From NCBI RefSeq assembly GCF_027943255.1, contig NC_072896.1, forward strand, positions 44,604,501 through 44,668,500: a stretch of 64,000 nucleotides of DNA, in the 5' to 3' direction. Made by a program: the position numbers and the translations under genes. The stretch comes from Anastrepha obliqua. Taxonomy: Eukaryota > Arthropoda > Insecta > Diptera > Tephritidae. Numbering within the stretch: position 1 is the stretch's first letter; the number at the start of each line of letters is the position of its first letter. Below are positions 43,405-55,574 of the stretch, one piece after another. The notes under the pieces were generated by a model, which was not told where the DNA came from, did no database searches, and saw nothing but the letters and a program-made list of their open reading frames with translations.

Positions 43405-46050
43405 GGCGATTTAGCACCTTGGTGGGATTGTCACTAATTCCATCATTGCTCGCAATGTCATGCGCTCAAAGCCGCTACTTAATCGGTCAAGGATAAACTG
43501 AAACCTACGATCAGAAGAAGAATTTAGAACTATCCATCCATCTTTGATTACCAATTTCGATTTCTGCTGCTTTTGTGTTCCATTCACGTTCCTTATCAAG
43601 CTCAATTTACAAAATTGTATTGCAGTATCCCCACAATCCACTTTTATACGTCCTTGTATGAAAAATAATTACACTCTTCCTTGGACTCAGTTGGCCATTT
43701 TCAGTGAGCTTAAAATGATGAATGGCATCAAAATTCAGGTTGTGCCAAACGCCATTTCATAAAGTTGTCACACCCCGTGTGATATATCCTCAACCAATTT
43801 CTAATCATGACAAGTGGGACCATACAAAACGAGATCTCTGAGCTTTGATAACTCGGACTATTAATACGAATTCCAGAAATGTTTCGACTCACTTGGATTA
43901 TTATTTTTCAAACATTTATGTTTAGATAATTGATATATAATTTAAATAGGACTCAAATCGGTCCATGCCTGAATATCTCGTCCAAGCTCACCTTAGCAGA
44001 AACTATTTTTCCATCAACATTTCCTTACATGTAGACAAAATATATCTCCAGTGTGAACCGAATTGAACCCTTAAGACGCTTTTACATTATATCTCGACTT
44101 CAGTGCCACCCAGCGGGTACACACCTACCGGGTGCACACTTAGTTTTAGGTATTAAAGTGACTTTCAGAAAATTGTCACCGTTATTAGAAAACCCTTTTT
44201 GTAAAAATTGCTGTTTCATGTCTGCTGTGGGTGTCTGACCCCCCACTGCATGTCAAAAGCAATTTTAATTTTGTTCTCTTCTTTCATCACTGTAATTTTG
44301 GTTCAATTTTTAACGGCTCATAAACTAAAATGCGGCACAGTGCGCGATTAAAAAATTAACGCGAGCATTCGACGTCGTCCCGCGTCGTTCACTCTGTCAA
44401 AATGTCTCGTTTACCAATTGTTTATAATCAACACATTATTCACGAATGTCATAAAAGAAAAATTATGCGAACGCTTGTTGGTTGCTACAACTGCCAACTT
44501 ACAGCATGCGATTGCATATTCATCCATATGTAGGTACATATGTTTAATGGCCTGTGGCCAGGCCAACAACTTCATTACCGACCGAACGAACGAGCGGCGA
44601 TGATATTTTTGGGCTGCCAAAAGCTCAAGCGGCCTAGTGTTGAGGAGGCAGGGCAACAAATCCAATGCCGGCTGCTAAGAAGGTTTGAAAAATGAAAAAT
44701 GATTGCTGAGGCAGCGAAATCGCACAGTTCATTTGCCACACCGATAGGAAGCGAACAAGCGAAGAAGGTGTGCATGAAGGAGGGGCCACAGAGAAGGTAG
44801 GTAGGCAGTCATGGCATGTCGAAGAAAAATGTTCTTTTCGCGGTGTGGCAGGCAATTTTACAAACGACAATCGCCGAGAGAGTGAGTAGTCTTGCCATCC
44901 GCATAATTGTGGGCGCGCTAAGCAACCACCAGCACGCAGCGATGGCCTGCCTGACTAGCTTTACATTGTGCTGCGTTGCATAGCGGCTGATTCGCCGGCT
45001 TTGGTCGGTAAATCGCTTGTGGCGCAATTGGACGTTAAGCTTATTTGAACCTTCCGCACCAACGCTCAGCCAATATTTTATTATGAATTGCTCTTAACGA
45101 TGTTCCATTTTTCATTTATGCTTTCATAAAGTATAAAACGCGCCCAATTGCCATAACATGCAGCGCGCATCCGCCGCTTGAAAGTTGCTTAGGCCCACTT
45201 GAACGTTGGATTATGTGCGATGTATGCCTTGGGCCGTCGAAGGTGTAGTGCATTCACTGGAAATTATTGCAATTTGGTTGCCGCACAGGAAAGTAAGGTT
45301 TTTAACATTGAAGACGGGGCAGGAGAGCAAATTACAGTAGATATGTGTTGGTTAAAACATTGAAAAATTAAAAAAAAATCTAAATGTAAGACAAGGTTTT
45401 ATCCAAGAAATACATTTATGTAGATGTTAGTAAAAACTTACGCTATTATTGTTTATGTAAGCAAACGAGTTGACGAATCAAGATTGAAACTATCTCTAAC
45501 TCCATAAGGATTGGGTAATTATTGTGACAATCTTTCACAAACTGAAACCAAGCGAGTTCCGCGATAAATATTTGTTTAAGGAAACATGTCTACCAGTCTT
45601 CTATCTCGATCACACATTTACTGTTAATCCATAGAAAACTTGAATAATGCCGTAAAAATTTCTGCGGAAGTGAAACAGGTCACGTCGTCGGTATAAAAAA
45701 GCTTCAGCTCAAGAGCACAGGAATGGATAGAACGGATTCACAATGTACAGATTGCAAAGGTGTGTCCAAAACGGCCGTTAACCGGCTCTCAGCGATTTTG
45801 AAAGAATCAGCAGATTTGCTGACGTAACTGGGGTAATGACAGCGGTTTGTATACAAAAAACTGAGTTTGTGTTGGTGATATACGAAAAAAGTCAATGCAG
45901 TTCACACTAATGTTACTTCGTTACCGTTTGCCGTTTACCAACAACGGCTGATTGGAGGGAGTGTGTGAATTCGTGTGAAATGAGCGCGCGGCATTCCGCT
46001 GAAGAGTCCTCGATGACGTGGAAGTTACCCTCACAATTTTGAGCATTTGT
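43405..46050. other. Non-coding stretch, partly CpG-rich
   Basis: No protein homology. The part from about 44580 to 45250 is less AT-rich than its surroundings and not visibly repetitive. It contains a TATAAAAC at about 45133 and could be unique, possibly regulatory, sequence. No open frame with a domain was found. Confidence 0.4.
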
Positions 46051-46059
46051 AGACTACGA

Positions 46060-47360
46060 ACGGTGACTTATCTGGGGCTGTGTTAGCCGCTTTATGCTGC
46101 TGATGAAGTTCATCAGATTTTTGATATCAAGACCTGCTTTGTCAGCACGCGCAGAAAAGAAGTGAGAACCAAGATGCTTAAATCGCAAGAGCGGGGCAGC
46201 TAAGGAGCGAGTGCTGAGATGATTCCACCTCATCCTCCATACAGCTGACGCAAAAAAGATAGTGCCCTGTGAGGATGCCCGCAAAATTTGAGAGCTGCGA
46301 TTTTGTCATCCTCAGTATATCCCTCGAACGCCCTAGATACGCACGTGACCAGAAGGATTTCGCGGCCTTACTCGTTCGTGTACCTGCCCAGCGCTCGCTG
46401 AGTTGGTGCAAAGCCCATATTTCCAAAAGTAGAGCCCAGGTTGTCAAGGGGATCCCGATCCTCTCCTTTTGTGGGCACGCCACCTCACAGGTCCCTTGTC
46501 TGGCCAGCTCATGGGTTCGAAGTTTCCCGTAATGTCACTATGACGAGGTACCCAGATTATACTTATGTCGAAGAACTCTCATGCAATCGAAAGTGAGACC
46601 AGGCATTCCCTGATAAGTTTCAACTGCATTACAATAGAGCCCAGGTCCCTAATTGTCGCTTAGCTATCAGAGTTAATATTTACCTTCTTAACAGTTATTA
46701 CGCAAGTAAGTAGCCAGTCAGCTACTTCTTTGATTACGGCCACCTCTGCTTGGAACACACTGCAGTGATCCGGTAACCTGAATTTGAGTTTGATGGGGAG
46801 CTCTTTCCATAATACTCCTCCCCAACTTTACCGTCCAATTTCGAGCCATCCGTGAACTGGTTAACCAGGCCCTGCGCCCGGTCCAGTGCTCCCTTGATGG
46901 AATATGTGTGGAAAAAGTTCCGCTTGGGCTAAACGAGGGTACACGCTGATCCGTCAAAGGTTCTAAGAATGCTTGAGTGCCCATAAGTGAGATTGAGCCT
47001 ATAGCCCGAACGCCTCAATCTGATTGCGGTACATGCAGCGGATATTTCGCCTGCGATGTTTACAGGTACCACATTTAACATTACATTAAGCGCTAGAGTA
47101 GGAGTAGTTCAATGCGCCCACTGATTCCCATGAGTGTACACCTTTGAACTCTCTAAAGCTTTTTTAACCGATGTCATCCCCTCCAGTGAGTTCCACCAGA
47201 CATCGACTCCATAAAACAAAATTGTCTTTATTATGCTATTATAGAGCGAAAATACAACTCTAGGCGAAAGGCTCCATCTTTTGCCAATTGCGCCCTTGAA
47301 TCTATGCTATCTGTGCTGAACAAATTTTATTCCAAGGGTTCATCGTGGCTACCATCCAGG
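46060..47360 (-). pseudogene. LOA/R1-like LINE: RNase H and zinc tail
   Basis: Minus strand. Near 46850 the frame shows NQFTDGSKLDGKVG (RNase H start, first Asp). Near 46560 there is IIWVPRHSDITGNFE (RNase H end). From 46483 follow WERAGTRTSK-like and ILTGHYLFCVSCMEDEVESS and QHSLLSCPALAI (zinc finger), then FKHLGSHFFSARADKAGLDI. Upstream, 47000-47360 holds a degraded reverse-transcriptase thumb. Frameshifted throughout. Confidence 0.7.
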
Positions 47361-47539
47361 CGCCGTAATGGTTTGATGTGGATTGTTTTGTAAAGGCCTT
47401 ACATCTCTTCATTTCTGCGAAAAAAAGGTTAAGATCGGGGCAAAAGTATACCTGGAAGATGTCTTAGAAGGTACGCTGATGCAGTTGAGGTACTCTCTTC
47501 AATGGAGATCGTCGGGTCTTCCAGGAAGATTCCGCTCCT

Positions 47540-47860
47540 GCCCATAAGACAAAAACTACCCAGCAGTGGCCAAAAAACAATATTCCTGGGTTCATTGCCG
47601 CAAAAAATTGTCCAGATATGAGTCCATTGAGCTACATTTTATAGTCAAAGAACATAGCCTGTCGAAGACCTCACAGAAATTTGGAGAGTCCCAAACAATG
47701 TTCGATGGGAGCAGCGACGTCAATATCCATGGAACCGTGCGTGGTGCAATAGCTGAGTGGCCTAATCGTTTGAAGGCTTGTGAAAATGGTGACCATTTCG
47801 GAAGAAAATTAATGCTTTTATTTTTTAATATCTATATGATTAAATATAACTAACTTCATT
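47540..47860 (+). pseudogene. C-terminal scrap of a Tc1/mariner-group transposase
   Basis: The frame reads NIPGFIAAKNCPDMSPLSYI in one phase, resembling an F-x-x-x-x-WPxxSPDLNPLDY final catalytic block. It then reads TVRGAIAEWPNRLKACENGD and HFG, which resembles the AAIxxWPxRLxxCxxxxGGHFE tail of one insect lineage. Decayed and tentative. Confidence 0.45.
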
Positions 47861-48180
47861 AAAAAAAGTATTTTAATTTTATATCTATAACGGACTTAAC
47901 TTGTAACAGAACTTATGGCAGAACTAGGTATATATGTAAATATATTCAGAAAGCTGACCACTCTCAGCAAATGAATTCTCGTTTGCTATTAAGCAGAAAC
48001 CGTTCATAAAATATTTTAAATCTTTAAACAGAACGGCATAGAAATAATTGGAAGAAATCAGGACGTGATCTACAAAATATAAAAATTTCAGAACCTTCTA
48101 TTATATACATACATAAATAGGATTATCTATACTTTCTTCAATAAAAAATATCCTTCATTCGGTACACTTTAAGGTATATA

Positions 48181-49088
48181 CCTATGAAATGAGACTCTCA
48201 GCTATTAGTCCATAGATGTAGCTAGGAATATTTTTAAACCTTCTCAAATGTCTTGGTTTTTTTGTCTGTCATCTGTCAATAATATTCAGTTCATTGTTTG
48301 TTACGTTTCATACAACAATCCATTTCTGTCGCTCTCAAAAATGTCGAATTTCGTGCCTTCAAACTACGATTTGCGGACATCGTGAAACCACTTGTGAAAT
48401 GCTGCTCTCCCGGTTCAAAAGGAAGTCTTTTTTGCATCGAATCGTTAGGGGTGATGAAAAATGGGTGAATTTCTCCAATCTCAAGCGTAAACGATAGTAT
48501 GGTCCGCCCGGCCACAAACCAAAAACAACATTCAAACCAAATCGCTTCGGCCTCAAGGCAATGCTGTGTGTTTTCTGGGATCAGCATGGTATGATTTGGT
48601 ACGAGTTATTAAAACCGCGTGAAACAGTTGACGTTGCACGATACCAACGACAATTGGCCGATTTGAACAGCGCTATGCACCGAAAACGCCCAGAATATGT
48701 CGATCGGTGTCACAAAGTAATTTTTCTTGATGACAATACACCGCCACATCGAACAAGAGCGAGCCGGGAATTGGTGGAGACGTACGATTGGGAACCGCTG
48801 GTGCATGCGGCTTACTCACCAGACTTGGCGCCTTCCGATTATCCTTTGTTTGCATCGATGGGCCACGCACTTTCCGAGCAGCGCTTCAATTCTCACGAAG
48901 AAGCCAAAAAGTGGCTCGATGATTGGTTTGCGGCCAAAGACGGCCAATGGTTTTGGCGCGGCATCCACAAATTGCCTGAGAGATGGGAAAAATGTGTTAG
49001 CGATGGCTATTATTTTGAGGATTAAATTTGTAACCAATTTTTGTTAATACATAAACGTTTGAAATTGAAAAAAGTCTCATTTCATAGG
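48181..49088 (+). mobile_element. 908-bp Mos1-like mariner, N-terminus deleted
   Basis: The ends are CCTATGAAATGAGACT on both strands (16 bp identical) with TA at 48179-48180 and 49089-49090. The transposase begins MSNFVPSNYDLR at 48342, loses roughly 90-100 codons of the DNA-binding region, and resumes at TTCEMLLSRFKRKSFLHRIV. It then continues RGDEKWVNFSNLKRK (first Asp), one in-frame TAG near 48494, LCVFWDQHGMIWYELLKP, FLDDNTPPH (second Asp), YSPDLAPSDYPLF (third Asp, 34 residues later) and ends ERWEKCVSDGYYFED at 49025. The catalytic domain is nearly whole while the DNA-binding domain is gone. Confidence 0.85.
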
Positions 49089-49091
49089 TAC

Positions 49092-50660
49092 ATACCTTGC
49101 CTATGACACAAACGAGGTGCAGACATTCCCAACGAGTTATCTCTTGGGCTTGCCGACGGCGGCGAATCGTTAAAATCAACCATTTAACAGCTCGGTGTCG
49201 AACTATAATTAACTCTTATACTTTATAGGAAGCACGAGGAAATGAAATTGATTTACACTGGCCAGTGTTTTGCAATGAAAATCTTAAGAACATCAATTTG
49301 TATACTCAAGTGTCTGGCTAGATCTACTTTTAAAAGATCTCCCTATATTTTAGCATTGACAGCCTCGTTCGCTCACTTACTGAAATCCTAACGTAGGTAT
49401 TAGCATATCCAAACCAATTCATTTACTCCTTCCTAAGAACTGCCCTCTTCTGCTTTCCATATCAAAACTGTGCTGTAAGAAACATAACACCCGGCACATA
49501 TAACGAGCATAAATTTCCACAAACACAGTTAGCTTCTTTCACACCCATTTACACCGCCAATCTTTCGGGCAACTCTAGTCCCCACCGCTGCCATTACTGC
49601 TGACTTAAGTCGCTGCCGCATATAACGACGTTCGACGCTCGACGGCGACGGCGACGGCAGCTCCAGCGAAACTTATGCTCACAAATCATAAATTGCCGCC
49701 TTAAAATTTATCTTCACTTCTGGCGACCCCATGTGGTGCCGAGCGAATAGTGTTTTGAAATTTATTGCTGCATTTGCAATAAATATTGTTGTTATTATTA
49801 ACATTGTTGCTGGTGCTGTTGTTATATGCCGCAGTGTGACTTGGCGCACTAGAAGCTCCAGCGCACACACATACTCATACTTGCATCCTTTGATTTGGAT
49901 GTATGCATGTGCATACACACATACACACATACTCGCATATCTATGTGTGCTGCTCGCCCCAACGTGCCATTGAGGCACCGCGGCGTTGTTTATTGTTTCG
50001 TTGTATATTAATGCCTTCTGATTGCAACAAATGCGGCGAGTCTGTGTGAATGGGACCCCAGGAGCGCTCAAACGATAACAACAACAACATCAAAAGCAAA
50101 ATGATCCGCAACAACGGGTCTGCTGCTTCTGCTGGTGGTGGCCATATATTTTGTTATCGGAACTCTTAATTTTTCATTTACTTGCACTGTTGAAAAAATT
50201 TATTATTATATACCTACTACAACCTAAGGGTGGCAAAAAAAATATGCATCTGTGCACTGTTGCTCGATTTGGCCGTGTGCTCGTACGTGCGCCTGATATG
50301 CGGCAGGTCCTTTCGAAGTGTTTATTTATAACTTTCCAATGGATTCTATAATTGGAACCGATTTCATGATTGAATTGAATGAATGAATGGCCGAAGGGCT
50401 GTTTTAATGAAGTTTTTCAAAAGTACCAAGCTAAGAAGTCAAAATGTATGGTATAATAAAATATTGTTTAAAATAATAATATACTATATATGTATGCACA
50501 TATATAATCAGCGATATCTTTTAAGAAACATATTTTCTATAATTTTATGGTTAGGGGCTTCGATGTACCTGTGATACTTTACAATAATATAAACTTTCCG
50601 TCGCACAAGGCTCCACAAATCCTTTATCAAATTTTTTTTACAGTAATTAAAAAGAGGCGT
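49092..50660. other. Non-coding stretch
   Basis: No coding homology. A CGACGG-type repeat lies at 49640-49658 and CACATACAC words at 49863-49935. The minus frame 50071-49679 is low-complexity. Confidence 0.5.
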
Positions 50661-50669
50661 TCACATGTG

Positions 50670-51010
50670 TAAGGTGGAAGTTGTATATCCAGTTACGAGT
50701 AGTTCAGAAAGTTCTGGGGACTCCTCGCCATTCAATTTCCAACCGGCCACTGAACGATCGGTACATACTCAGAAAAGCTTACCACTTAATCTCCATGGAA
50801 GAAGTTGGGCGACTCGTCAGAGGAGGAGGCCGGTGAGCACTTTCTATGCAAATGTTCGGATTTAGCAGCAAGTCGATTAGGATCACTGGGCGCCCCTTTC
50901 TTCGACAGCCCGGGGCAATCCTTGCGCGTTGAAGGTCTCAAAACGGTGATTTTGTGCTACTTGGGGAGTATCAAACTTAAATCATTTCACACATTTTCGG
51001 TCCTAAGATA
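50670..51010 (+). pseudogene. LINE C-terminal tail
   Basis: The frame from 50805 reads GDSSEEEAGEHFLCKCSDLA, ASRLGSLGAPFFDSPGQSLR and VEGLKTVILC, the E-x-x-x-HFLCxC finger and following block. It is the same family as 17.2-17.4 kb (LGxPFFDS). Upstream (50670-50800) gives a frameshifted stretch of the preceding linker. Confidence 0.65.
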
Positions 51011-51050
51011 AGGCAATTAGAAGAAGATAAGGCGGAACAAATGGAATATA

Positions 51051-52253
51051 CGAGATGTGTTCAAAAAGTATTCGAATTTTGATTTTTAGTGGCCATATGT
51101 TGGTACTCATGTCTGTCACTCATGCTGACGAGTTCGGCCATTTTAAATGTTCAGTTAACTATTGACAGCTGCTTTGCTTGCACGTGTTTCGGCTCGTCTT
51201 CGATTTTTAGCTATTCAAAAAGATGGATCAAAGAACCTGTATCAAATTTTGTGTGAAAAACGAAATTAAGTGCGCGGATGCATTCCGAATGTTGACTGTG
51301 TCATACGGAGAAGCTACTTGGACCAAAGCAACGTTTAGCGGTGGTACAAAATGTTCTTCAACAACAGACGGAAGAATTGATGAAGTGAAGAAAATGGTAT
51401 TGGCCAATCGTCGAATCACTGTTAGAGAAGTTGCTGAGGTCGTAGACATATCGATTGGCTCGTACCATTCGATTTTTTTCAATGATTTGGGCATGAGACG
51501 GGTCGCCGCGAAATTCGTACCAAAACTGCTCAATTTCGAACAAAAGCAACATGGCATGAACATTGTTAATGAGATGTTGGACTCTGTCCGCGACGACCCA
51601 AATTTGCTCCAGAGGGTCATAACTGGTGACGAATCGTAGGTATCGTAGGTTTATGGTCGAAACCAAAACTCAATCATCTCAATGGAAGCTGCCGCATGAA
51701 CCAAGACCGAAAAAAGCTCACCAAGTTCGGTCGAATGTAAAAGTTTTGCTTCCCGTTTTCTTCAATTGCAGTGGCGTTGTGCATCATGAGTTCTTGCCAC
51801 AGGGTAAAACGGTCAATAAGGAATATTACCTGCCAGTTATGCGCAATTTGCGGGAAGCAATCCTCCAGAAACGCCCGGATTTGTGGAAGAACAAACATTG
51901 GCTCTTACATCACGAGAACGCCCCTGCTCACACAAAGTTGCTTGTGCGCGACTGCTTGTCCAAAAACAACAAACTAATGAGGCCACAGCTACCGTATCCC
52001 ACAGATCTGGCCCCCTGTGACTTTTTCTTGTTCCCGAAACTGAAGTGTTCCATGAAAGGACGACGCTACGCTACGATTGCCGAGGTAAAGACGGCATCGA
52101 AGGAGGAGCTGAACCAGATAAAAAAAATGATTTTTTGAAGTGCTCTGAAGATTGGAAAAAACGTTGGCACAATTGATTAAAATCTCATGGGGATTACTTT
52201 GAAGGGGACAAAATAGAAAAAACACAAAATTCCTGATACTTTTTGAACACACA
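51051..52253 (+). mobile_element. Mariner with frameshifted transposase
   Basis: About 1.2 kb. The left end reads CGAGATGTGTTCAAAAAGTA and the reversed right end TGTGTGTTCAAAAAGTATC, so the ends share GTGTTCAAAAAGTAT. The right tip is eroded. TA is at 51049-51050 and probably 52254-52255. The element follows closely on a LINE tail. Confidence 0.75.
51223..52196 (+). pseudogene. Mariner transposase with catalytic D-to-E change
   Basis: Starts MDQRTCIKFCVKNEIKCADA (first helix-turn-helix). It continues with ITVREVAEVVDISIGSYHS (second) and MRRVAAKFVPKLLNFEQKQ up to RVITGDES (first Asp). A short duplication with two TAG codons near 51636-51650 and a small deletion shift the frame. The second part, from 51656, has ETKTQSSQWKLPHEPRPKKA, VVHHEFLPQGKTVNKEYYL, then LLHHENAPAHT where the second catalytic Asp is Glu. 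It ends with LPYPTDLAPCDFFLF (third Asp, YSPDL altered). A further A-run frameshift near 52128 precedes the tail DYFEGDKI. Confidence 0.8.
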
Positions 52254-52479
52254 TATGTACATATATGTACGTATGTATATAGACTGAAAAGTGAATTTCG
52301 AATCCAAAAAAAAGTATGAAAAGGGATGAAAAGTGTTTGGAAGCTCTTCATTATCGACTATCAATCCAACCAACTCTGCTTAACTGAGGTCGCCTTATCA
52401 AGAAATAGTTAATAAAATCCGCGGTATGACCTTTGAAGAGTAAAGGAGATTATACACAGGTTTATCACACGAATCAGTG

Positions 52480-53662
52480 ATTTCATATTTGAATAAATAT
52501 TTGGATATGGAAAAGTTTTCTGTAAGATGGATGCGGAGTTCGACGGAACCACAATTCTTTGATAATTTTAAGAGAGTTAGAACGAGGAGGAAGCAACATA
52601 TTTGGCGTATGCGCAGTTTGGCTGTAACAAGAGTCGATGTTGGGTCCTCGGATCGTACGTACATCTAATACACTAGAAGCGTGTCTTCCATCTATCACAA
52701 CATGATCGATCTAGTTTCGTGTTTTTCGATCAGGATACAGCCAGGTAGCTTGGTGAATCTTCTTATGCTGGAATCTGGTGCTGCAGACTATCATTTTTCA
52801 GGCCACGGCGAAGTAGATCAGGCTCTGTCCGTTATGGAATGTTTCGTTGTGCAGGCTGAATTTTCCGACTATGAGACCAAAAAGTCCCTCTTGCGTTGAA
52901 ATCGGCAAGCACGATTTTTATATCGTGGTGGCGGCAACGCTCATAGGAACGTTCCAGGCCCTCATAGAAGGAATCTTTGGTCGTATCGTTCTTCACTTCC
53001 GTCAGGGCGTGAACACAAATGAGCGAGATGTTAAAAAAATTCGCTTTGATGCGGATTATTGCAAGACGCTCGTCTACCGGAGTGAACGACAGTGCTTAGC
53101 GACGAAGTCTCTGTCTCACAACAAATCCAACACCGAATTTGCGCTCCTTTACATGGCAGCTGTAGTAGACCTCGCAAGTTCCTATGTTTTTCTTACCTTG
53201 TCCCGTCCGTCGCATCTCTTGAATGGCAGCGATGTCAGCCTTTACTCTCACGAGGACATCAACCAGCCGGGCAGTGGCACCTTCCCCATTAAGGGACCGG
53301 ACATTCCAGATGCATGCTCTCAAATCGTAGTCCTTAGTTCGTTTGCAGGAGTCATCATCAGTACAGGGAGTTCTCATCCGAGGCTTCGCTTGTGTTTTCA
53401 TTGGGATTTTTATGTGGCGGCTCCCAAACCCAGTGCACAACCAGCTATTCTGGGATGCTTCGTCTTCTACGTTGGCTCGCCCTCGAACGGATGTTCGGAA
53501 GCTACCCAGAGGATACTTGGGATAATCCCTGACGTTGTGAGCTACTCCAACCATATGCAGAAGAATACTCTCGGCCACGACCAAGTGAATGGCGATCAGT
53601 AACTTACCCCACTTGCGTGGACTGCTACATATGGAACCATTATCCTCTCCTCTTACTTCCAC
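52480..53662 (-). pseudogene. RTE-like LINE 5' part with endonuclease
   Basis: Minus strand. A 188-codon open frame (53662-53096) carries an N-terminal stretch of unknown function, then the start of an apurinic-type endonuclease: LRACIWNVRSLNGEGATARL, VKADIAAIQEMRRTGQGKK and CEVYYSCHVKERKFGVGFVV. After a frameshift the domain continues: SFTPVDERLAIIRIK, ISLICVHALTEVKNDTTKDS, FYEGLERTYE-like and HHDIKIVLADFNAR (DxN catalytic motif). A later block reads VIDGRHASSVLDVRTIRGPN. It ends near 52480, before any reverse transcriptase. This enzyme would nick the target DNA. Confidence 0.8.
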
Positions 53663-53669
53663 TTTTTTA

Positions 53670-55570
53670 CAACGTTATATTTCCCTTTGTCAAATCGTTT
53701 TCCCTAAAACACCTCTATATTTAACGTTACTTTCAAGTTTTTAGAAGCTCAAATACTGTAGAATTACTTATGGTTGTGTGTTTGATTAATAAATAAACTA
53801 ATTAATTAAATTAAAAATATGATTCATTCCCCTATAAAAACCATATACATCCAAGTTCCAAGCTTTGAGCAAATTTATAGAAAGTTGAAGAAATTTTCAT
53901 GCATATTTCAAAAAAATTTTAATCAGAATTTTTAGAAAAATTTCAAGTAACCAATTTTGCAAGCATTGATTTTTGGCAATTTTTTTAGCTGGCGGTGGTG
54001 GGTGTTTCCTAGTTATTTAACGCACAATCAACTCGCCTGTACATAGTTCCAAGTGTATACATCTCCTAAAATTTACGATTTTTGCTTCTCTTTATAGAAT
54101 GTTACCTCAATGTTGAATTTTAGTATATACATTAGTACTTCCAGTCCGCAAGCTCCAGCGAGTATGCCATAATTGCACGCCTCACTCAACAACTAAGTTA
54201 TGACGCACAACCATAAACTCTACTCCATCATCAAGTGAAATCAGATAACATTAGGCAGACGCGCCATCTAAAATTATTCATTGAATTTGTGATAAATGTG
54301 GCAGATACAACAATAGCAAAAAGGGAAGTTCATCAATGGCAAATCAGTTGCCAGGTTGGAAAAAACGAAAATGGAAGAAACAAAAGACTTTTGCGCGCAG
54401 CTGTCAAATTTGTTACCTTGCAACAAGCGCAACAAATATGTCAGGACTGTAAACAACGTTCAACATTGAAGTGCAGTGTACACATATAAACACACATACA
54501 TAGGTATAAGTATGCACGCATGTATTTGTTTGAAGATATGCGCATGTTACTTGAGTACGTCGGAGAGTCATCAATAATGATACTTGATGACTATGATCGA
54601 TGGCCATGTGGCAGGACGCCTCCAGCAAACAAAAGCCGTGGGCAGCCATAAAAAAGTCCGAAGTACTTGTAACTGCTATTGCCCATCAAAAGCATGCATG
54701 TATGAGTTTATATGTATATTTCTGTGATTATGTGTGTCACATGGTCTACTTGTGTTTTTGTTTGTGTTTGTTTGTAGCTCAACGGGCGGAAAAATGGTGA
54801 TGATGATGATGGTAGTGGTGGCCGTAGCAGAGTTGCTGTCAGCAGCAACAGCAGTATTGATATCATCATGGGCAACATTGTTGTTGGCATCGTTGACTTT
54901 TAGCCATCATACAAGTCGTCAACGGCTAACGCATCCACTAGCACCAGTAGGTACAGCAATAAAGATAAATGACGTAGAAAAACTAACAGAGATAGATGGC
55001 TTTTAGGCCAAATGTACGCACACTTACGTAAATCGGCGCCGCTCCGCACATGCAGGCGCTTCAGTGGGCGCACTCGCCATATTCGCTAGTTTATGACAGC
55101 TGGGTGATGTTTGTGAAAATATGGCTTAGGCGTCTTACCCATTGACACATATCAATTTTTTCACAGAGCTTCCTTCACTACTTACGCCGAGTAGTGCAAA
55201 GTGAGTGATTGATATGTGTTAAAATGATATAGCCAATTTGAATAGAATGTACCAAAATTTCTGTGTGTTTGTATATGTAATCCTTTTGCTCCTAAGAAGT
55301 GTGAAACATGGTGCAACTAACACTCTTTGTCCAAGGAAGTTGGTTTTGAAAGTTGGCGAAATCGGTCAATAACCATGTCACTTCCCATATAACGGTAATT
55401 TTCAAAAAAGAAATAAACTTAGTATAAAGTTGCACAAAAGATGAACTCAGAAGAAAGAAAAGAAATACGATAAATGAAACATTTTGAAAAGATGGTCAGT
55501 GCTACGCCCATTTTTGGATAAATGCGCGTACCTCGATAATCTATATTGCACCTTGTATAATTCTAGATTT
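53670..55570. other. Non-coding stretch
   Basis: AT-rich. No coding homology on either strand. Short TATG/CATA repeats near 54480-54520 and a GATGATGATGATGGT run near 54798. Confidence 0.5.
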
Positions 55571-55574
55571 ATAA

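Noticed and set aside
52847..53602. 251-codon plus-strand open frame, the longest without a transposase match
   Set aside because: It lies antisense to the RTE-type endonuclease (53662-52480), whose conserved motifs are on the minus strand; the plus-strand frame is a shadow.
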